30,468 nucleotides of DNA from JBPOHE01 sp052035915 (GCA_052035915.1 JBPOHE010000070.1:1-30468), one strand, 5' to 3'; shown: positions 6,837 to 15,218, counted from the first letter of the stretch. Notes: generated by a model from the sequence alone, not told the origin. Made by a program: numbers and translations.

Positions 6837-8780
6837 ATGCCTATTTTTATCACCCGACATTGGCGGTTCTGGCTTGTTGTTTGGTTTTATCTTCTTCTTG
6901 TCCTGGTTGTCCTTATCTACTGGCCAGGTCTTTCCGGTCCCCTCCTGCTCGACGACGCCGAAAACCTGCTCATCCTGTCCGATTACCACCGCAGTGCCAC
7001 CACTTGGCAGCAGGTAGTGTTCGAGAACGTTTCGAGCCGCATCGGACGTCCACTGTCCATGCTTTCCTTTCTCTTCGACGTCGTCACCCGCGGTACCCTC
7101 TATTTCAATTTCAAGTATCACAACCTCATGCTGCATCTGCTCGCGGGCTCCGTGTTGTTCTGGCTCGTCGGGCGTTTGTCCAGCCTCCATTTGCCACCGC
7201 CCAGGGCCTGGACCATGGCTCTGATGGCCACCAGCCTCTGGCTGCTATCACCCCTGCAACTGAGTGCCGTGCTCTACGTGGTGCAGCGGATGACCCTGCT
7301 GTCCAGTCTCCTGGTGTTGATCGGTCTGCTGTGCTACACGATTGGCCGGCAAGGGGTCATGACGCGCCCCGGCCCTGGCTGGGTTCTGATTCTCTCCAGT
7401 TATTTCGTCTGGACCCCTTTGGCCATATTGGCGAAAGAAACCGGGGCCCTGCTGCCGCTGCTCTGTCTGGTCTTGGAGTTGTTTGTGTTTCGCTTCTCTG
7501 GCTCAACCGAGATGCGCCGCCAATTTTTCCGACTCCATTTCCTACTCGGTCTTCTGCCCCTCTTGGTAGGGATGGGGTTGCTGTTTTGGCCGAAACTCGG
7601 GCTGCTGAACTATCAGGGTCGCGATTTCACCATGATGGAACGCCTGCTCACCGAGCCCAGGGTGCTCTGGGACTATGCCTGGCGTTTCTTTCTGCCTTTA
7701 TCCCGCGGCCTGGGTGTGTTTCATGACGACTATGAAATTTCTATCAATCTAGTCTCGCCGCTCACCACACTGCCCGCGCTCCTGGGCTTGGCGCTCGCCT
7801 TCTTCCTGGCCTGGAAACTGCGGTCGGGGTCTTGGTTCGCCCTCGGGTTCGGTATCGCTTTCTTTCTCTCCGGGCACGCCATGGAGTCCAGTTTTCTCCC
7901 GCTCGAACTCTATTTTGAGCACCGTAACTATCTGCCCAGCCTTGGGCTCGCCTTCGGTGCTGGATACATTCTCGTAGAGGGGGGGCGTCGATCAAATCAC
8001 CGGGTTCTCGTCACGGCACTACTGGTTCTGTATTTGGGCGGGATGGCGATCGCTACCAACAATATGGCGATCATCTGGTCGGATACGGGTACAATCCTCC
8101 GCACCAGTGAAATCCATCATCCAAAATCCCCACGGGTTATGGGCGGTTTGGCACAGTATTACGCCGTCCAGGGCAATATCGATAGTGCATTGCATTATTT
8201 ACATCGGACTATCGAGTTGGATGAGCGTATGACCGCCACAGCGGCCATGCAGGCTATTACCCTCTACTGTCTGGCTGGTAGACCCATACCCGAGACGGCT
8301 TACGAACGCATCGCTCAGGTACTGGATAATCGACGGGAAAATGCCACCATCGCCGGCATCAAGCGCATTGCCCTGCTCGTGGATATCGGGCGTTGCCCTC
8401 AATTGAACCTGGCGGTTTATGCCCATGCCCTCGAACGCGGGACGGAACGTCTCCCTCTCCATCAGGCAACTAATCTGCGTTGGTTTGCCCTGACCTATGC
8501 GGGTGATGCCTATATCAGCGCTGGCCAGTCGGAACCCGGACTCCAGGCATTATCCAGGGCGGAAGCCATATTTCCCGATCGCCTCGATCCCGGCCTGATC
8601 CGACTGAGATGGATGATTTCAGACTGTAATCTCGAGGCCGCACGCATGTTATTGATACAATTGCAAGCCAGGGAACCCAAATGGCGAAAAGATTATGTTA
8701 TTGCTTTGGACGTTTTCGATAAAGACATAAAATCGGCCTCTCAAACAAGATGCAGGAATTCACGGTTTCTGGCCGAATGA
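6837..8780 (+). CDS. Multi-pass membrane protein with C-terminal TPR, possible pilin-linked glycosyltransferase
   Basis: 647 aa. About ten to eleven membrane segments fill residues 10-410. After the first one comes a periplasmic loop with LLLDDAENLLILSDYHR (acidic pair) and a RPLSMLSFLFD motif, a layout seen in GT-C-fold sugar transferases and in TMTC-like proteins. A second landmark is LPLELYFEHRNYLPSLG, near the last membrane segments. A TPR-like unit follows (RVMGGLAQYYAVQGNIDSAL, HRTIELDERM), then a helical soluble tail. Genes of this type often sit directly after pilA, and some (TfpW-like) glycosylate the pilin. That link is inference from position; no sugar specificity is visible. The start lacks a clear ribosome-binding site. 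Confidence 0.75.
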   Translation: MPIFITRHWRFWLVVWFYLLLVLVVLIYWPGLSGPLLLDDAENLLILSDYHRSATTWQQVVFENVSSRIGRPLSMLSFLFDVVTRGTLYFNFKYHNLMLHLLAGSVLFWLVGRLSSLHLPPPRAWTMALMATSLWLLSPLQLSAVLYVVQRMTLLSSLLVLIGLLCYTIGRQGVMTRPGPGWVLILSSYFVWTPLAILAKETGALLPLLCLVLELFVFRFSGSTEMRRQFFRLHFLLGLLPLLVGMGLLFWPKLGLLNYQGRDFTMMERLLTEPRVLWDYAWRFFLPLSRGLGVFHDDYEISINLVSPLTTLPALLGLALAFFLAWKLRSGSWFALGFGIAFFLSGHAMESSFLPLELYFEHRNYLPSLGLAFGAGYILVEGGRRSNHRVLVTALLVLYLGGMAIATNNMAIIWSDTGTILRTSEIHHPKSPRVMGGLAQYYAVQGNIDSALHYLHRTIELDERMTATAAMQAITLYCLAGRPIPETAYERIAQVLDNRRENATIAGIKRIALLVDIGRCPQLNLAVYAHALERGTERLPLHQATNLRWFALTYAGDAYISAGQSEPGLQALSRAEAIFPDRLDPGLIRLRWMISDCNLEAARMLLIQLQAREPKWRKDYVIALDVFDKDIKSASQTRCRNSRFLAE

Positions 8781-8896
8781 TTGGCTGGATATTTCAAGAG
8801 CGAGTACCCTAGGTTAGATTGCATCTTGCAACCTAACATCATTGGATAATATCCCCCTCTAATTGTTGGCAATCGAGATCGGGCGCAAATGTTCGG

Positions 8897-9067
8897 TTGG
8901 CTACGTCAATCCAACCCACGCAGCTGGTATTGGTGTTGCGGCACAGTGATATATCATTGGTGGATCAGGATATGACCAAGGATTTCGTTGTCGGCAAACT
9001 GTATTATTTGCTGGATTACCTGGATAAGGACTTTGAGCCAGGTAGGTCGGGCACCTGTGCCCGACAT
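8897..9067 (+). pseudogene. Possible 3' gene remnant interrupted by a REP pair (unrecognised)
   Basis: One frame reads from about 8900 as QPTQLVLVLRHSDISLVDQD, MTKDFVVGKLYYLLDYLDKD and FEP, then runs into the GTAG-headed repeat and stops. The amino acid composition looks like genuine protein, but I do not recognise the family. There is no clear start codon upstream. It could be the end of a lost gene. Little else is visible between 8781 and 9041. Confidence 0.3.
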
Positions 9068-9111
9068 CTATGATGGAATGTCGGGCAACGCGATGCTTTT
9101 GCCCGATCTAC
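9042..9111. repeat. GTAG-headed inverted REP pair, stem family TCGGGCA
   Basis: GTAG at 9042 is followed by a GTCGGGCAC/GTGCCCGAC hairpin. The far end on the minus strand is GTAG plus a TCGGGCAA...TTGCCCGA hairpin (CTAC ending 9111). It abuts an IS3 transposase remnant a few bases further on. A longer relative with the same stem is at 26693-26806. Confidence 0.75.
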
Positions 9112-9118
9112 CCGGCTT

Positions 9119-9425
9119 CATCAATTCCCCCACGGAGGCGTACTCCTTCAGAGACACGTCCTCGTACTTCACCATCCGCCGCAGTCGCACGGTAAACACG
9201 TTGGCCAGGGCGCGTCCCCGCCCATCCAGGCGGATTCCGAACCCAGCCGGCTCCAATCGGCCTGTGAACTCCTGACTGGTGAATTGGGGCTCCCTGGTCA
9301 CAGTTGAAAATCTCGGGTTTGCACTCATTCAGAGCCTCTTCCAAGGCCTCCAGGCAAAAATCTGTATCCAGTGTATGGAAACTTTCCTCGCCAGTGCGGA
9401 GCCTCCCAAGTTCGACACCATCAAT
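9119..9425 (-). pseudogene. IS3-family transposase (OrfB) fragment, frameshifted
   Basis: Two minus-strand frames together reproduce part of an IS3-type integrase core. One holds LDTDFCLEALEEALNECKPE and IFNCDQGAP; after a shift, the other holds QFTSQEFTGRLEPAG, GIRLDGRGRALANVF and VKYEDVSLKEYASVGELM. In intact relatives the DQG..FTS motif carries a catalytic aspartate. Both ends of the gene and any inverted repeats are missing, so this is a dead relic. The neighbouring REP pair begins just beyond its 3' end. Confidence 0.8.
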
Positions 9426-9594
9426 GAGGCAACAACTATTCTGACGTGGGGGGATACGCAGCCCGCTGGATCTACTATAGCCGGGTGCCGGTTGGCCCGA
9501 GTCCCGGTACAATCTCCAATCGCCGCGGTCGCTGGTGTTGGGCCCCCGCGACCGGCTGATTTCCAAGGCTCATGGCTCTAGATTTCGAGTTCAG

Positions 9595-11328
9595 ATGATC
9601 GTTCTGGGGATAGCCGGGGCCGTCAGTCACGACCCCTCGGCAGCATTGTTCATCGACGGGCGGCTGGTGGCGGCGGCGGAGGAAGAGCGTTTTCTCCGCG
9701 ACAAGCACGCCAAGGGAAAATTTCCTTACGAGGCCGCCCGTTTCTGTCTGGAATTCGCCGGCATCGGCCCGCACGAGGTCGATCTGGTAGCCTTTCCCTA
9801 TGCCAAGATCGGCTTGGGTTCCGCCGCCCGTTGGCACTATGCCCGACGTCACTGGTACGCCCCGGAGCGGGCGCTGCTCGCCTTGTTCAACGGCAATCGA
9901 CGCTACCGGCGCAACATGCAGCAGCTTGACGCCCTGATCCGGGCGTTGGACATCGGCCAGGGCCGGCCCCGCATCATGGCGGTGGAGCACCATCTGGCCC
10001 ATGCCAGCAGCGCTTATCATCTGAGCGGTTTCCAGGAAAAGACCGCCATCCTCAGTATCGACGGCAAGGGCGAGTACGCCACCACCTTCTTCGGCTACGG
10101 CGAGGGGGGGAAGATCTACAAACTGAAGGAGTTCTTCGATCCCGACTCCCTCGGCGGCTTTTACGGCGCCATGACCGAGTACCTCGGTTTCGAGATGCTG
10201 GACGGGGAGTTCAAGGTGATGGGCATGGCGCCTTATGGGGACCCCAAGCGTCACGACCTTTCCCGCTTGCTGCATTACGACCCGCGGGAAATTCGCATTA
10301 ACACCGAGCTGGTGAACGTGGTCGGGGTGCGCCGCTACAAGGAAAACGGCAAAGGCTATTACTTCAGTCCCAAGCTGGTGGACTGGCTGGGTCCGCGCCG
10401 GGTTGGGGACGAGATCGACGATCCTTACGTCGATTACGCGGCCAGCGTCCAGGCCATGCTCGAAGAGGCCGCACTGGGGCTGGTGGATCATTATCTGGGA
10501 GAGATCCTGCGCGAGAGCGGCAAACTCTGCTTCGCCGGCGGCGTGGCCTTGAACGTTAAGCTCAATCAGCGCCTCATCGCCCGGGCGGACGTGAAGGAGC
10601 TTTTCGTGCAACCCGCCGCGAGCGATGCCGGCACCGCCATCGGCGCCGCCTCCTATGCGGCCAACATCCTTGGGGATCAGGTGCAACCCCTCGAACACGT
10701 CTACCTCGGCCCCGCCTACAGCACCGAGGACTGCATCGACGCCTGTCGGGTCCACCCCGGAAACCCATCCTGGCGACGCCTTGATCAGGTGGAGGTCACC
10801 GGCGCCGAGATCCTGGCCGCCGGCCATCCCCTCGCCTGGTTCCAGGGACGCATGGAGTTCGGCCCGCGGGCGCTGGGCAATCGCTCCATCCTCGGGGTTC
10901 CCAACATCCCGGGCATCGCCGACCGCATCAATGAACAGATCAAATACCGGGAACGTTGGCGGCCCTTCTGCCCGAGTATGCTGGATCGGGTGGCCCCCGA
11001 GATCCTCCAGACCCGGCACCCGGCCCCCTACATGACCTTCACCTTCGATGTCGCGCCCGCCTGGCGCTCGCGGATCCCGGAGGTAGTGCACGAGGACGGC
11101 ACCGCCCGCGCCCAGGTGGTGGACCCCAAAACCAACCCCAGGTATTACCGCCTGATCGAGGAGGTGGAGAAGCGCACCGGCAACGCCGTGGTGCTCAATA
11201 CCTCCCTCAACCGTCGTGGCGAGCCCATGGTGTGCCGCCCCACCGACGCCCTGGAGATGTTCTTCGGCTCGGATCTGCCGTATCTGATCATGGAAGACAT
11301 CCTGGTGACCAAGGGAAACTCATACTAA
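9595..11328 (+). CDS. Carbamoyltransferase (NodU/CmcH family)
   Basis: 577 aa from the ATG at 9595 (MIVLGIAGAVSHDPSAALF); an earlier in-frame start at 9535 adds a non-conserved leader. The N-terminal ASKHA-type domain has AAAEEERFLRDKHAKGKFP and EHHLAHASSAYHLSGF, whose histidines (132, 133, 136) bind the metal and carbamoyl-adenylate, then SIDGKGEYATT and MGMAPYGDP. The C-terminal domain has CFAGGVALNVKLNQRL, WFQGRMEFGPRALGNRSIL and VVLNTSLNRRGEPMV. The family transfers a carbamoyl group from carbamoyl phosphate via ATP to a hydroxyl, often on a sugar or secondary metabolite. No dedicated biosynthetic partners are adjacent, so the acceptor is unknown; cell-surface glycan decoration is a guess from nearby membrane glycosyltransferases. 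Full length. Confidence 0.93.
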   Translation: MIVLGIAGAVSHDPSAALFIDGRLVAAAEEERFLRDKHAKGKFPYEAARFCLEFAGIGPHEVDLVAFPYAKIGLGSAARWHYARRHWYAPERALLALFNGNRRYRRNMQQLDALIRALDIGQGRPRIMAVEHHLAHASSAYHLSGFQEKTAILSIDGKGEYATTFFGYGEGGKIYKLKEFFDPDSLGGFYGAMTEYLGFEMLDGEFKVMGMAPYGDPKRHDLSRLLHYDPREIRINTELVNVVGVRRYKENGKGYYFSPKLVDWLGPRRVGDEIDDPYVDYAASVQAMLEEAALGLVDHYLGEILRESGKLCFAGGVALNVKLNQRLIARADVKELFVQPAASDAGTAIGAASYAANILGDQVQPLEHVYLGPAYSTEDCIDACRVHPGNPSWRRLDQVEVTGAEILAAGHPLAWFQGRMEFGPRALGNRSILGVPNIPGIADRINEQIKYRERWRPFCPSMLDRVAPEILQTRHPAPYMTFTFDVAPAWRSRIPEVVHEDGTARAQVVDPKTNPRYYRLIEEVEKRTGNAVVLNTSLNRRGEPMVCRPTDALEMFFGSDLPYLIMEDILVTKGNSY

Positions 11329-11355
11329 TCCCTACTACCTTGCCCCCGACTGTGG

Positions 11356-11629
11356 GCGTGGGCTGGCCCGCGCGGATCCTTCCCGCGACCCGAGCGCCGA
11401 CAATCCCCGGTTCCAGTCCGAGGAGGCGCCAACCCACGCCCTTGCTCCCGGGCATGGGCTCCGTGGCTCGACTCTTCGTTCTCACCAGGAGAACAATATC
11501 GTTTTTTATAGTGCTATTGTTCTCATTAGAAGAACGAAAAATGGCCTTGTCCGGTCGATGCCCGGAACAACCGAGCGCTCTTCTTTACTCTCGCCGGCGG
11601 ATTCGGTGTCGGCGCCCGAGCCCGATCAA
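11356..11629 (+). repeat. ~280-bp direct repeat, left copy, bounding the hsd/TA island
   Basis: This stretch, directly after the carbamoyltransferase gene, matches 18024-18318 in the same orientation nearly base for base. The shared blocks include GCGTGGGCTGGCCCGCGC, CTTCCCGCGACCCGAGCG, the whole palindromic element and TCTTCTTTACTCTCG. The main difference is about 19 extra bases in the right copy after GAGCGC. It contains palindromic element copy B. No gene is visible in 11329-11660. Confidence 0.85.
11448..11565. repeat. ~117-bp nested palindromic element, copy B
   Basis: Outer arms CCGGGCAT (11448-11455) and ATGCCCGG (11558-11565). The inner hairpins are GTTCTCaccagGAGAAC and GTTCTCattagaAGAAC, and AGAACAATA / TATTGTTCT form the larger inner inverted repeat. 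Nearly identical to copy C at 18117-18234. Confidence 0.88.
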
Positions 11630-11660
11630 TCGAAAGCCTGAAATGTATTCGGAAAGAGTA

Positions 11661-13289
11661 TTACAGCTCCTGCTCCAACAGAACTCCATGCGTCTTCAAC
11701 CAAGCCTTCGCCTTTTCCATGGCCGGCATCTGCGCCCTTACGATGTTCCAATTGCGGTTGGCCACCACCTTCGGCAACGCCATGAACGCCGCCGATACCA
11801 GAATCTGCTGAATTTCGGCCTTCAGACGATTCCGGGCCGGTACGCTCTCCCAGAAGCTGGTCAGCTTCAACTCGCGCTCCACCACCAGAAAGGCTTGCTG
11901 GGTCAAATCCACCAACTGGCCGACCTGGTCGTCGCCAAGCTCCGCCGTGCCGAACACCTCGGTCTTGAACATGCGGAAGAACGGCATCTGCTTCTTCTTG
12001 TGCAAGCCATAGGTCGGCTCGTTCGCGGCCTCGATGATGCGTTGGCGCAGCTTCTCCAGCTCTTCGTAAATCTGCTGCCAGTTGTCCTTGAAGGCTTGCA
12101 GGATGGCCGCCAGCGCCGCCGAGAACGAGGCTTCAGTTCCGGGTCGTCGTCCAGTTCCACGTCCAGATGGTGGCGGATGGCGTGTTCCACCTCGGCGGCC
12201 TTGGTCTTGGTGCGCTTGCGCTGGGCGACCTTGCGCTCAAAATCCTCGTCGAGGATCGAGATCGGCTTGACCTTCTGGTCGATGCCTTTCGAGGCCAGAT
12301 ACTGGTCCGTCAGCGCGCGCAACTTGGGCGGAATACCCTTCATGCTCAGACGCTGGTCGTTCAAATGCCGCCCGGCCAGCACGTTGATTTCCGTCAGGGC
12401 GTTGTAGGTTTTCAGGTAATCCAGTGCTTCCTTGGCGGGCAACACCAAATCCAGGCTGCGCGTCAGCTTCTTGAACGCCAGCATGAATTCGAAGCGGATG
12501 TCCTCGTCGTAGAACAGATCGAAAAAGGCGTCGTGATCGTCCAGATCGGTCAGGCCATAGCGTTCCAGCAGCGCCATGATGGCCTTGTAGTCGGCCCGCA
12601 ATTCCCGCAGTTCGTCCTCGGGGAAGCTCAGCGTGTCGAGCACTTCCTTCTGCTCGCGCTCGTCGTAGTTGTCGATGGCCTGCTTGAGGTGGTGGTCGAT
12701 GCCGACGTAGTCGACGATGAAGCCCTTTTCCTTCGCCGCGCCCCCACCCGGTTGACGCGGGCAATCGCCTGCAACAGGTTGTGGGCAACGATCACCTTGT
12801 CCAGATACATCACCTGCTCGATGGGCGCGTCGAAGCCTGTCAGCATCATGTTGTTGAATATCACGATGCCGATCTCTCCGCTCACGCCTTCGTCATTGCC
12901 ATCGAACGGCAGCTTGAAGCTTTTGATGCTGCGGGCATGCCGGCCGCTGTCGGTGTATTCCTTGAGGTGCGGCAGATCGTTGTGATTGCCGGAAATCACC
13001 ACGTCGGTCTTCAGCGCCTTGAGTCGAGCGAGATCCAGGTTCAGCGGGTTGGCCTGTTCCAGCTTCTGAATGGCTTCGGTCAGCGCATCATCCAGCGCGG
13101 CCTTGTAGCGCACCGCCGCCTCTCCAGTACCACTTCGTCGAAGCTCTGGCGGAAGCTCTGCTTCGGCTCCTGCTTCATCTCCAGGTCGATGACCTCCCAG
13201 TCTAATGCTTGCAACTGATCGAGCAGCGGCTTCTCGACGTGGTGGCGTTCGTCGATCTTGATGTGGGGTGGGGTTTTTTCGAGAGTCAT
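11661..13289 (-). pseudogene. hsdR: Type I restriction enzyme subunit R, internally deleted and frameshifted
   Basis: The start (ATG at 13289, ribosome-binding site GGAAGG) gives MTLEKTPPHIKIDERHHVEK, the normal HsdR N-terminus, for about 57 residues. The sequence then jumps at about 13120 to the late part of the protein (RYKAALDDALTEAIQKLEQA). The nuclease domain and helicase motifs I to IV, several hundred residues, are gone. The motif VI region remains (LTGFDAPIEQVMYLDKVIV, LLQAIARVNRV). Two single-base deletions follow, near 12746 (in VNRVGGAAKEK) and near 12140 (in PELKASFS). The tail to GVLLEQEL is otherwise well preserved. It cannot restrict DNA. Last gene of the decayed operon. Confidence 0.9.
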
Positions 13290-13330
13290 CTTTGCCTTCC
13301 CAGGGACTCGCTGGCTATAAACATACCCAG

Positions 13331-13741
13331 TCAGTCGCCTCGGCCGTGGGAGCTAATGGCATTTCTCGCGGCCTCTGCTAGAAAGCTGCTGCGGCTTCGT
13401 CCGTGGGCCTTGGCGTAGGCGTCGATTTTCTCCAAGAGGCGGCGTGGAAGCGTGATGTTGACTCTCTCCGCGCCACCTTCAAATCGGCTTGTGTCCACCT
13501 CCAAGATCGCCCAAATGCCGCCCTCGAAATCGGGATTACGGCGATGTTCGGCAATCGGGCGCGGGACGGGAATCTCATTGTTATCGTCGGCCATTCCCTC
13601 AAGGTGTAGGTCAATGGCCTCTCGTACCGATTCCAGCGCTTCGTCGAAGGTATCGCCCGCCGAGAAACAGCCGGGAAGGTCCGGTACCGTCACGCCGAAG
13701 CGGATACCGTCGTCGCTGTGCAAAACTACCGGGAAACGCAT
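13331..13741 (-). CDS. hicB: HicB-family antitoxin
   Basis: 136 aa. The N-terminal HicB fold (FPVVLHSDDGIRFGVTVPDL, PGCFSAGDTFDEALESVREA) is followed by a linker and a ribbon-helix-helix DNA-binding end (RVNITLPRRLLEKIDAYAKA, GRSRSSFLAEAAR). This form neutralises HicA and represses the operon. It starts 13 bases after the hicA stop. The antitoxin is intact although its toxin gene is frameshifted. It sits just upstream of the broken hsdR. Confidence 0.9.
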   Translation of the reverse strand: MRFPVVLHSDDGIRFGVTVPDLPGCFSAGDTFDEALESVREAIDLHLEGMADDNNEIPVPRPIAEHRRNPDFEGGIWAILEVDTSRFEGGAERVNITLPRRLLEKIDAYAKAHGRSRSSFLAEAARNAISSHGRGD

Positions 13742-13754
13742 AGTGATACCTCGA

Positions 13755-13936
13755 TCATTTCCAGCCCGCCTGTTTCTGAATGCTCCGCAGCGTGCCGGCG
13801 GGGATATCGCTGTCGGGATGTTTGACCGTCACCCGGCCCGGTTTGGTCGGGTGTTTGAACTGATGATGCGAGCCTTTGACCCGGACCAGAATCCAGCCTT
13901 CCGCCTCCAGGCGCCGGAGACTTCCCGGCTGTTCAT
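13755..13936 (-). pseudogene. hicA: HicA toxin, frameshifted near its start
   Basis: The ATG at 13936 gives MNSREV. One base is then missing, and the conserved HicA body continues in another frame: RRLEAEGWILVRVKGSHHQF, KHPTKPGRVTVKHPDSDIPA, GTLRSIQKQAGWK, stop at 13755. Start-to-stop length is 182 bases, not a multiple of three. The active-site histidine in GSHHQF is present. HicA cleaves mRNA. The ATG overlaps the stop of the preceding hsdR fragment (ATGA), suggesting past translational coupling. It may be dead or a sequencing error. Confidence 0.8.
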
Positions 13937-14025
13937 TGGAGTAATCCGGTAACGCGCTGCGGTTTTTCGACGTGGTTGCGTTCGTCGAGGCGGATATGGG
14001 CGGGGGTCTTGTCCTGGTAGGCCAT
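13933..14025 (-). pseudogene. 5' stub of a second hsdR (30 codons)
   Basis: ATG at 14025 gives MAYQDKTPAHIRLDERNHVE and KPQRVTGLLQ, then stop. The first 23 residues match the opening of HsdR, and of the hsdR copy 0.7 kb downstream (TPPHIKIDERHHVEKP), but the sequence differs enough to be a separate lineage. The reading frame then ends on the start codon of hicA. It is a remnant of another type I system whose hsdR was replaced or interrupted at this point. Confidence 0.75.
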
Positions 14026-14039
14026 GCGGGTAATCCCTG

Positions 14040-14204
14040 TTAGGCGGATTCGAGTTGCAAGTGCTCCACGGAGAGCGTCGGCGAAGACATGGCGCGCTCC
14101 GGTGCGAGAATTTTTTCCGTGTAATGCTCGACATAGACCTTGGTCATCTGCGACACGGCCTGCTCAACGGCCGCAAGATAATCCGCCAAGAGTTTATGCC
14201 GCAC
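14040..14204 (-). pseudogene. Truncated TumE-family toxin ending in an IS30 scar
   Basis: A GTG at 14204, with GAGGAG upstream inside the end of tumA, gives VRHKLLADYLAAVEQAVSQM, TKVYVEHYTEKILAPERA, about 39 residues resembling the beginning of TumE (DUF6516) toxins. The rest (MSSPTLSVEHLQLESA) is not TumE: it is the terminal 48 bases of an IS30-family element read out of frame. About two thirds of a normal toxin of this family is missing. The family assignment is from memory of the N-terminal motif. Confidence 0.65.
14043..14091 (-). mobile_element. IS30-family element end, 48-bp scar
   Basis: From GGCGGATTC to GAAGACAT the sequence matches 30344-30391, the end of the IS30 element at the right edge of the window, with three differences in 48 bases. 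It includes the last codons of that transposase (VFADALRGAL-type) and the presumed terminal repeat. Only this end remains. Confidence 0.75.
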
Positions 14205-14424
14205 GGCGTAGCCGCTCCTCTATCTCCTGGCGCAGAGCCAAATAATGGTGGTAATCGTTGCTCCATTCGATATAACCGATATCATCGGATAACAGCCCCT
14301 TGCTGTATTGGTCGAAAAAAACCTCCGATACCATCCCGTAACGGCTTTCATAAGCCTGCAAGCGCTTGACCAACTCAATAACCGCATCCAGGGGTGAGGT
14401 GTATTCAATCGTGTGTTTGCGCAC
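14194..14424 (-). CDS. TumA-like antitoxin
   Basis: 76 aa from the GTG at 14424; a TTG at 14439 would add five residues. It contains LDAVIELVKRLQAYESRYGM, VSEVFFDQYSKGLLSDDIGY and EWSNDYHHYLALRQEIEERL, largely helical and acidic, the type of small protein encoded just before TumE/DUF6516 toxins. It overlaps the toxin start by 11 bases and its own start touches the stop of the preceding hsdM fragment. It is intact while the toxin is truncated. The name is inferred from the pairing. Confidence 0.6.
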   Translation of the reverse strand: MRKHTIEYTSPLDAVIELVKRLQAYESRYGMVSEVFFDQYSKGLLSDDIGYIEWSNDYHHYLALRQEIEERLRRAA

Positions 14425-14573
14425 TATGTCACTCCCCAAAAAGGCTGATCAGTAAAATCGGGTAGAGACTTCAAACGGCGCAAAAAACCGTTCAGCTCCG
14501 CCAATGTTGCCGCGCGCCCCGTCTCCAGCGCCTGACTCGACACCGCATACTTGTCCCATAGGTTTCCAGTCAT
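14424..14573 (-). pseudogene. 3' stub of a second hsdM
   Basis: In frame to the TAG at 14424: NLWDKYAVSSQALETGRAAT, LAELNGFLRRLKSLPDF. This parallels the C-terminus of the main HsdM 1.2 kb upstream (ENLWDKYAVSSQTQELERSD, TLNKLNDFLHKLGYL) but is clearly diverged, so it is not a recent duplication. Only about 50 codons remain. It lies directly before tumA. Confidence 0.8.
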
Positions 14574-14578
14574 CGCTA

Positions 14579-14974
14579 TCATGAAAACGGATTAAAACAT
14601 TCCAAACCGTCAACCTTAACAAAATCATCGCTGTTTCTGCTCATTAATTTGTTGTTGTTGATAAACGCCGTGGCGGCAATAATAGCGTCCGGCAGTCTTA
14701 TCTTGTAAGATCGACGCAGTTCAATGCAACGATCGGCAATGGCCTTGTTCAAGCTGATTTCCTCACATAACGACAACAAGCCTTTTGCCGCGCGAACGGA
14801 TTCTTCGGTATGTCCCTGCCAACTCAATACTTCAATGCGGGTAATAACCGAAGCGGCGCAGCGCGACAAAAAAGCCCGGTCGACATGCGCCTTTGCCGAG
14901 GTGGGCAGTTGTTGGTTTAGATAATAAATCAGGACATTGGTGTCGATCACCCAGGCTGACGATGGCACTGGCAT
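14579..14974 (-). CDS. vapC: VapC-type PIN-domain toxin
   Basis: 131 aa from the ATG at 14974; a GTG at 14986 inside vapB is an alternative. PIN-domain acidic residues are visible: the first in AWVIDTNVLIYYLN, a Glu in ITRIEVLSW, and Asp in RLPDAIIAATAFINNNKLMS followed by RNSDDF. These bind the metal for RNA cleavage, usually of tRNA or rRNA. The start overlaps or nearly touches the antitoxin stop. It appears intact. Confidence 0.88.
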   Translation of the reverse strand: MPVPSSAWVIDTNVLIYYLNQQLPTSAKAHVDRAFLSRCAASVITRIEVLSWQGHTEESVRAAKGLLSLCEEISLNKAIADRCIELRRSYKIRLPDAIIAATAFINNNKLMSRNSDDFVKVDGLECFNPFS

Positions 14975-14976
14975 GT

Positions 14977-15207
14977 TTAGTCCCACTCGTTACGCATTTG
15001 GGCAATATCATCGTCGATCTGCGCCACCGTCTTAGGGGGCTGAACGCTGCCCCAGGCATCCGCCAAAATGGACATTACATGGGCGGGCGATTTTTGCGGC
15101 AAGGTATCGACAAAGGTGACGATAACCTGGATTCCTTCTTGTTCCGGAGCATCGTCCAGCCATTCCAAACGGCCCTGCTTATAAATGGCGGCATAACTTT
15201 TCAACAT
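14977..15207 (-). CDS. vapB: VapB-like antitoxin
   Basis: 76 aa with a good ribosome-binding site (GAGGTGG, 4 bases before ATG). The short N-terminal beta segment (MLKSYAAIYKQGRLEWLDDA, then IQVIVTFVD) is the kind of fold that forms the DNA-binding dimer of many VapC partners. The acidic tail (VAQIDDDIAQMRNEWD) is suited to binding the PIN toxin. It is the first gene of a tight two-gene unit with the toxin. Family by context plus sequence character. Confidence 0.8.
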   Translation of the reverse strand: MLKSYAAIYKQGRLEWLDDAPEQEGIQVIVTFVDTLPQKSPAHVMSILADAWGSVQPPKTVAQIDDDIAQMRNEWD

Positions 15208-15218
15208 AATCCACCTCG

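Noticed and set aside
9475..11091. 538-codon open frame on the minus strand opposite the carbamoyltransferase
   Set aside because: It is the GC-rich antisense shadow of a gene with clear family motifs; its translation has no recognisable domain.
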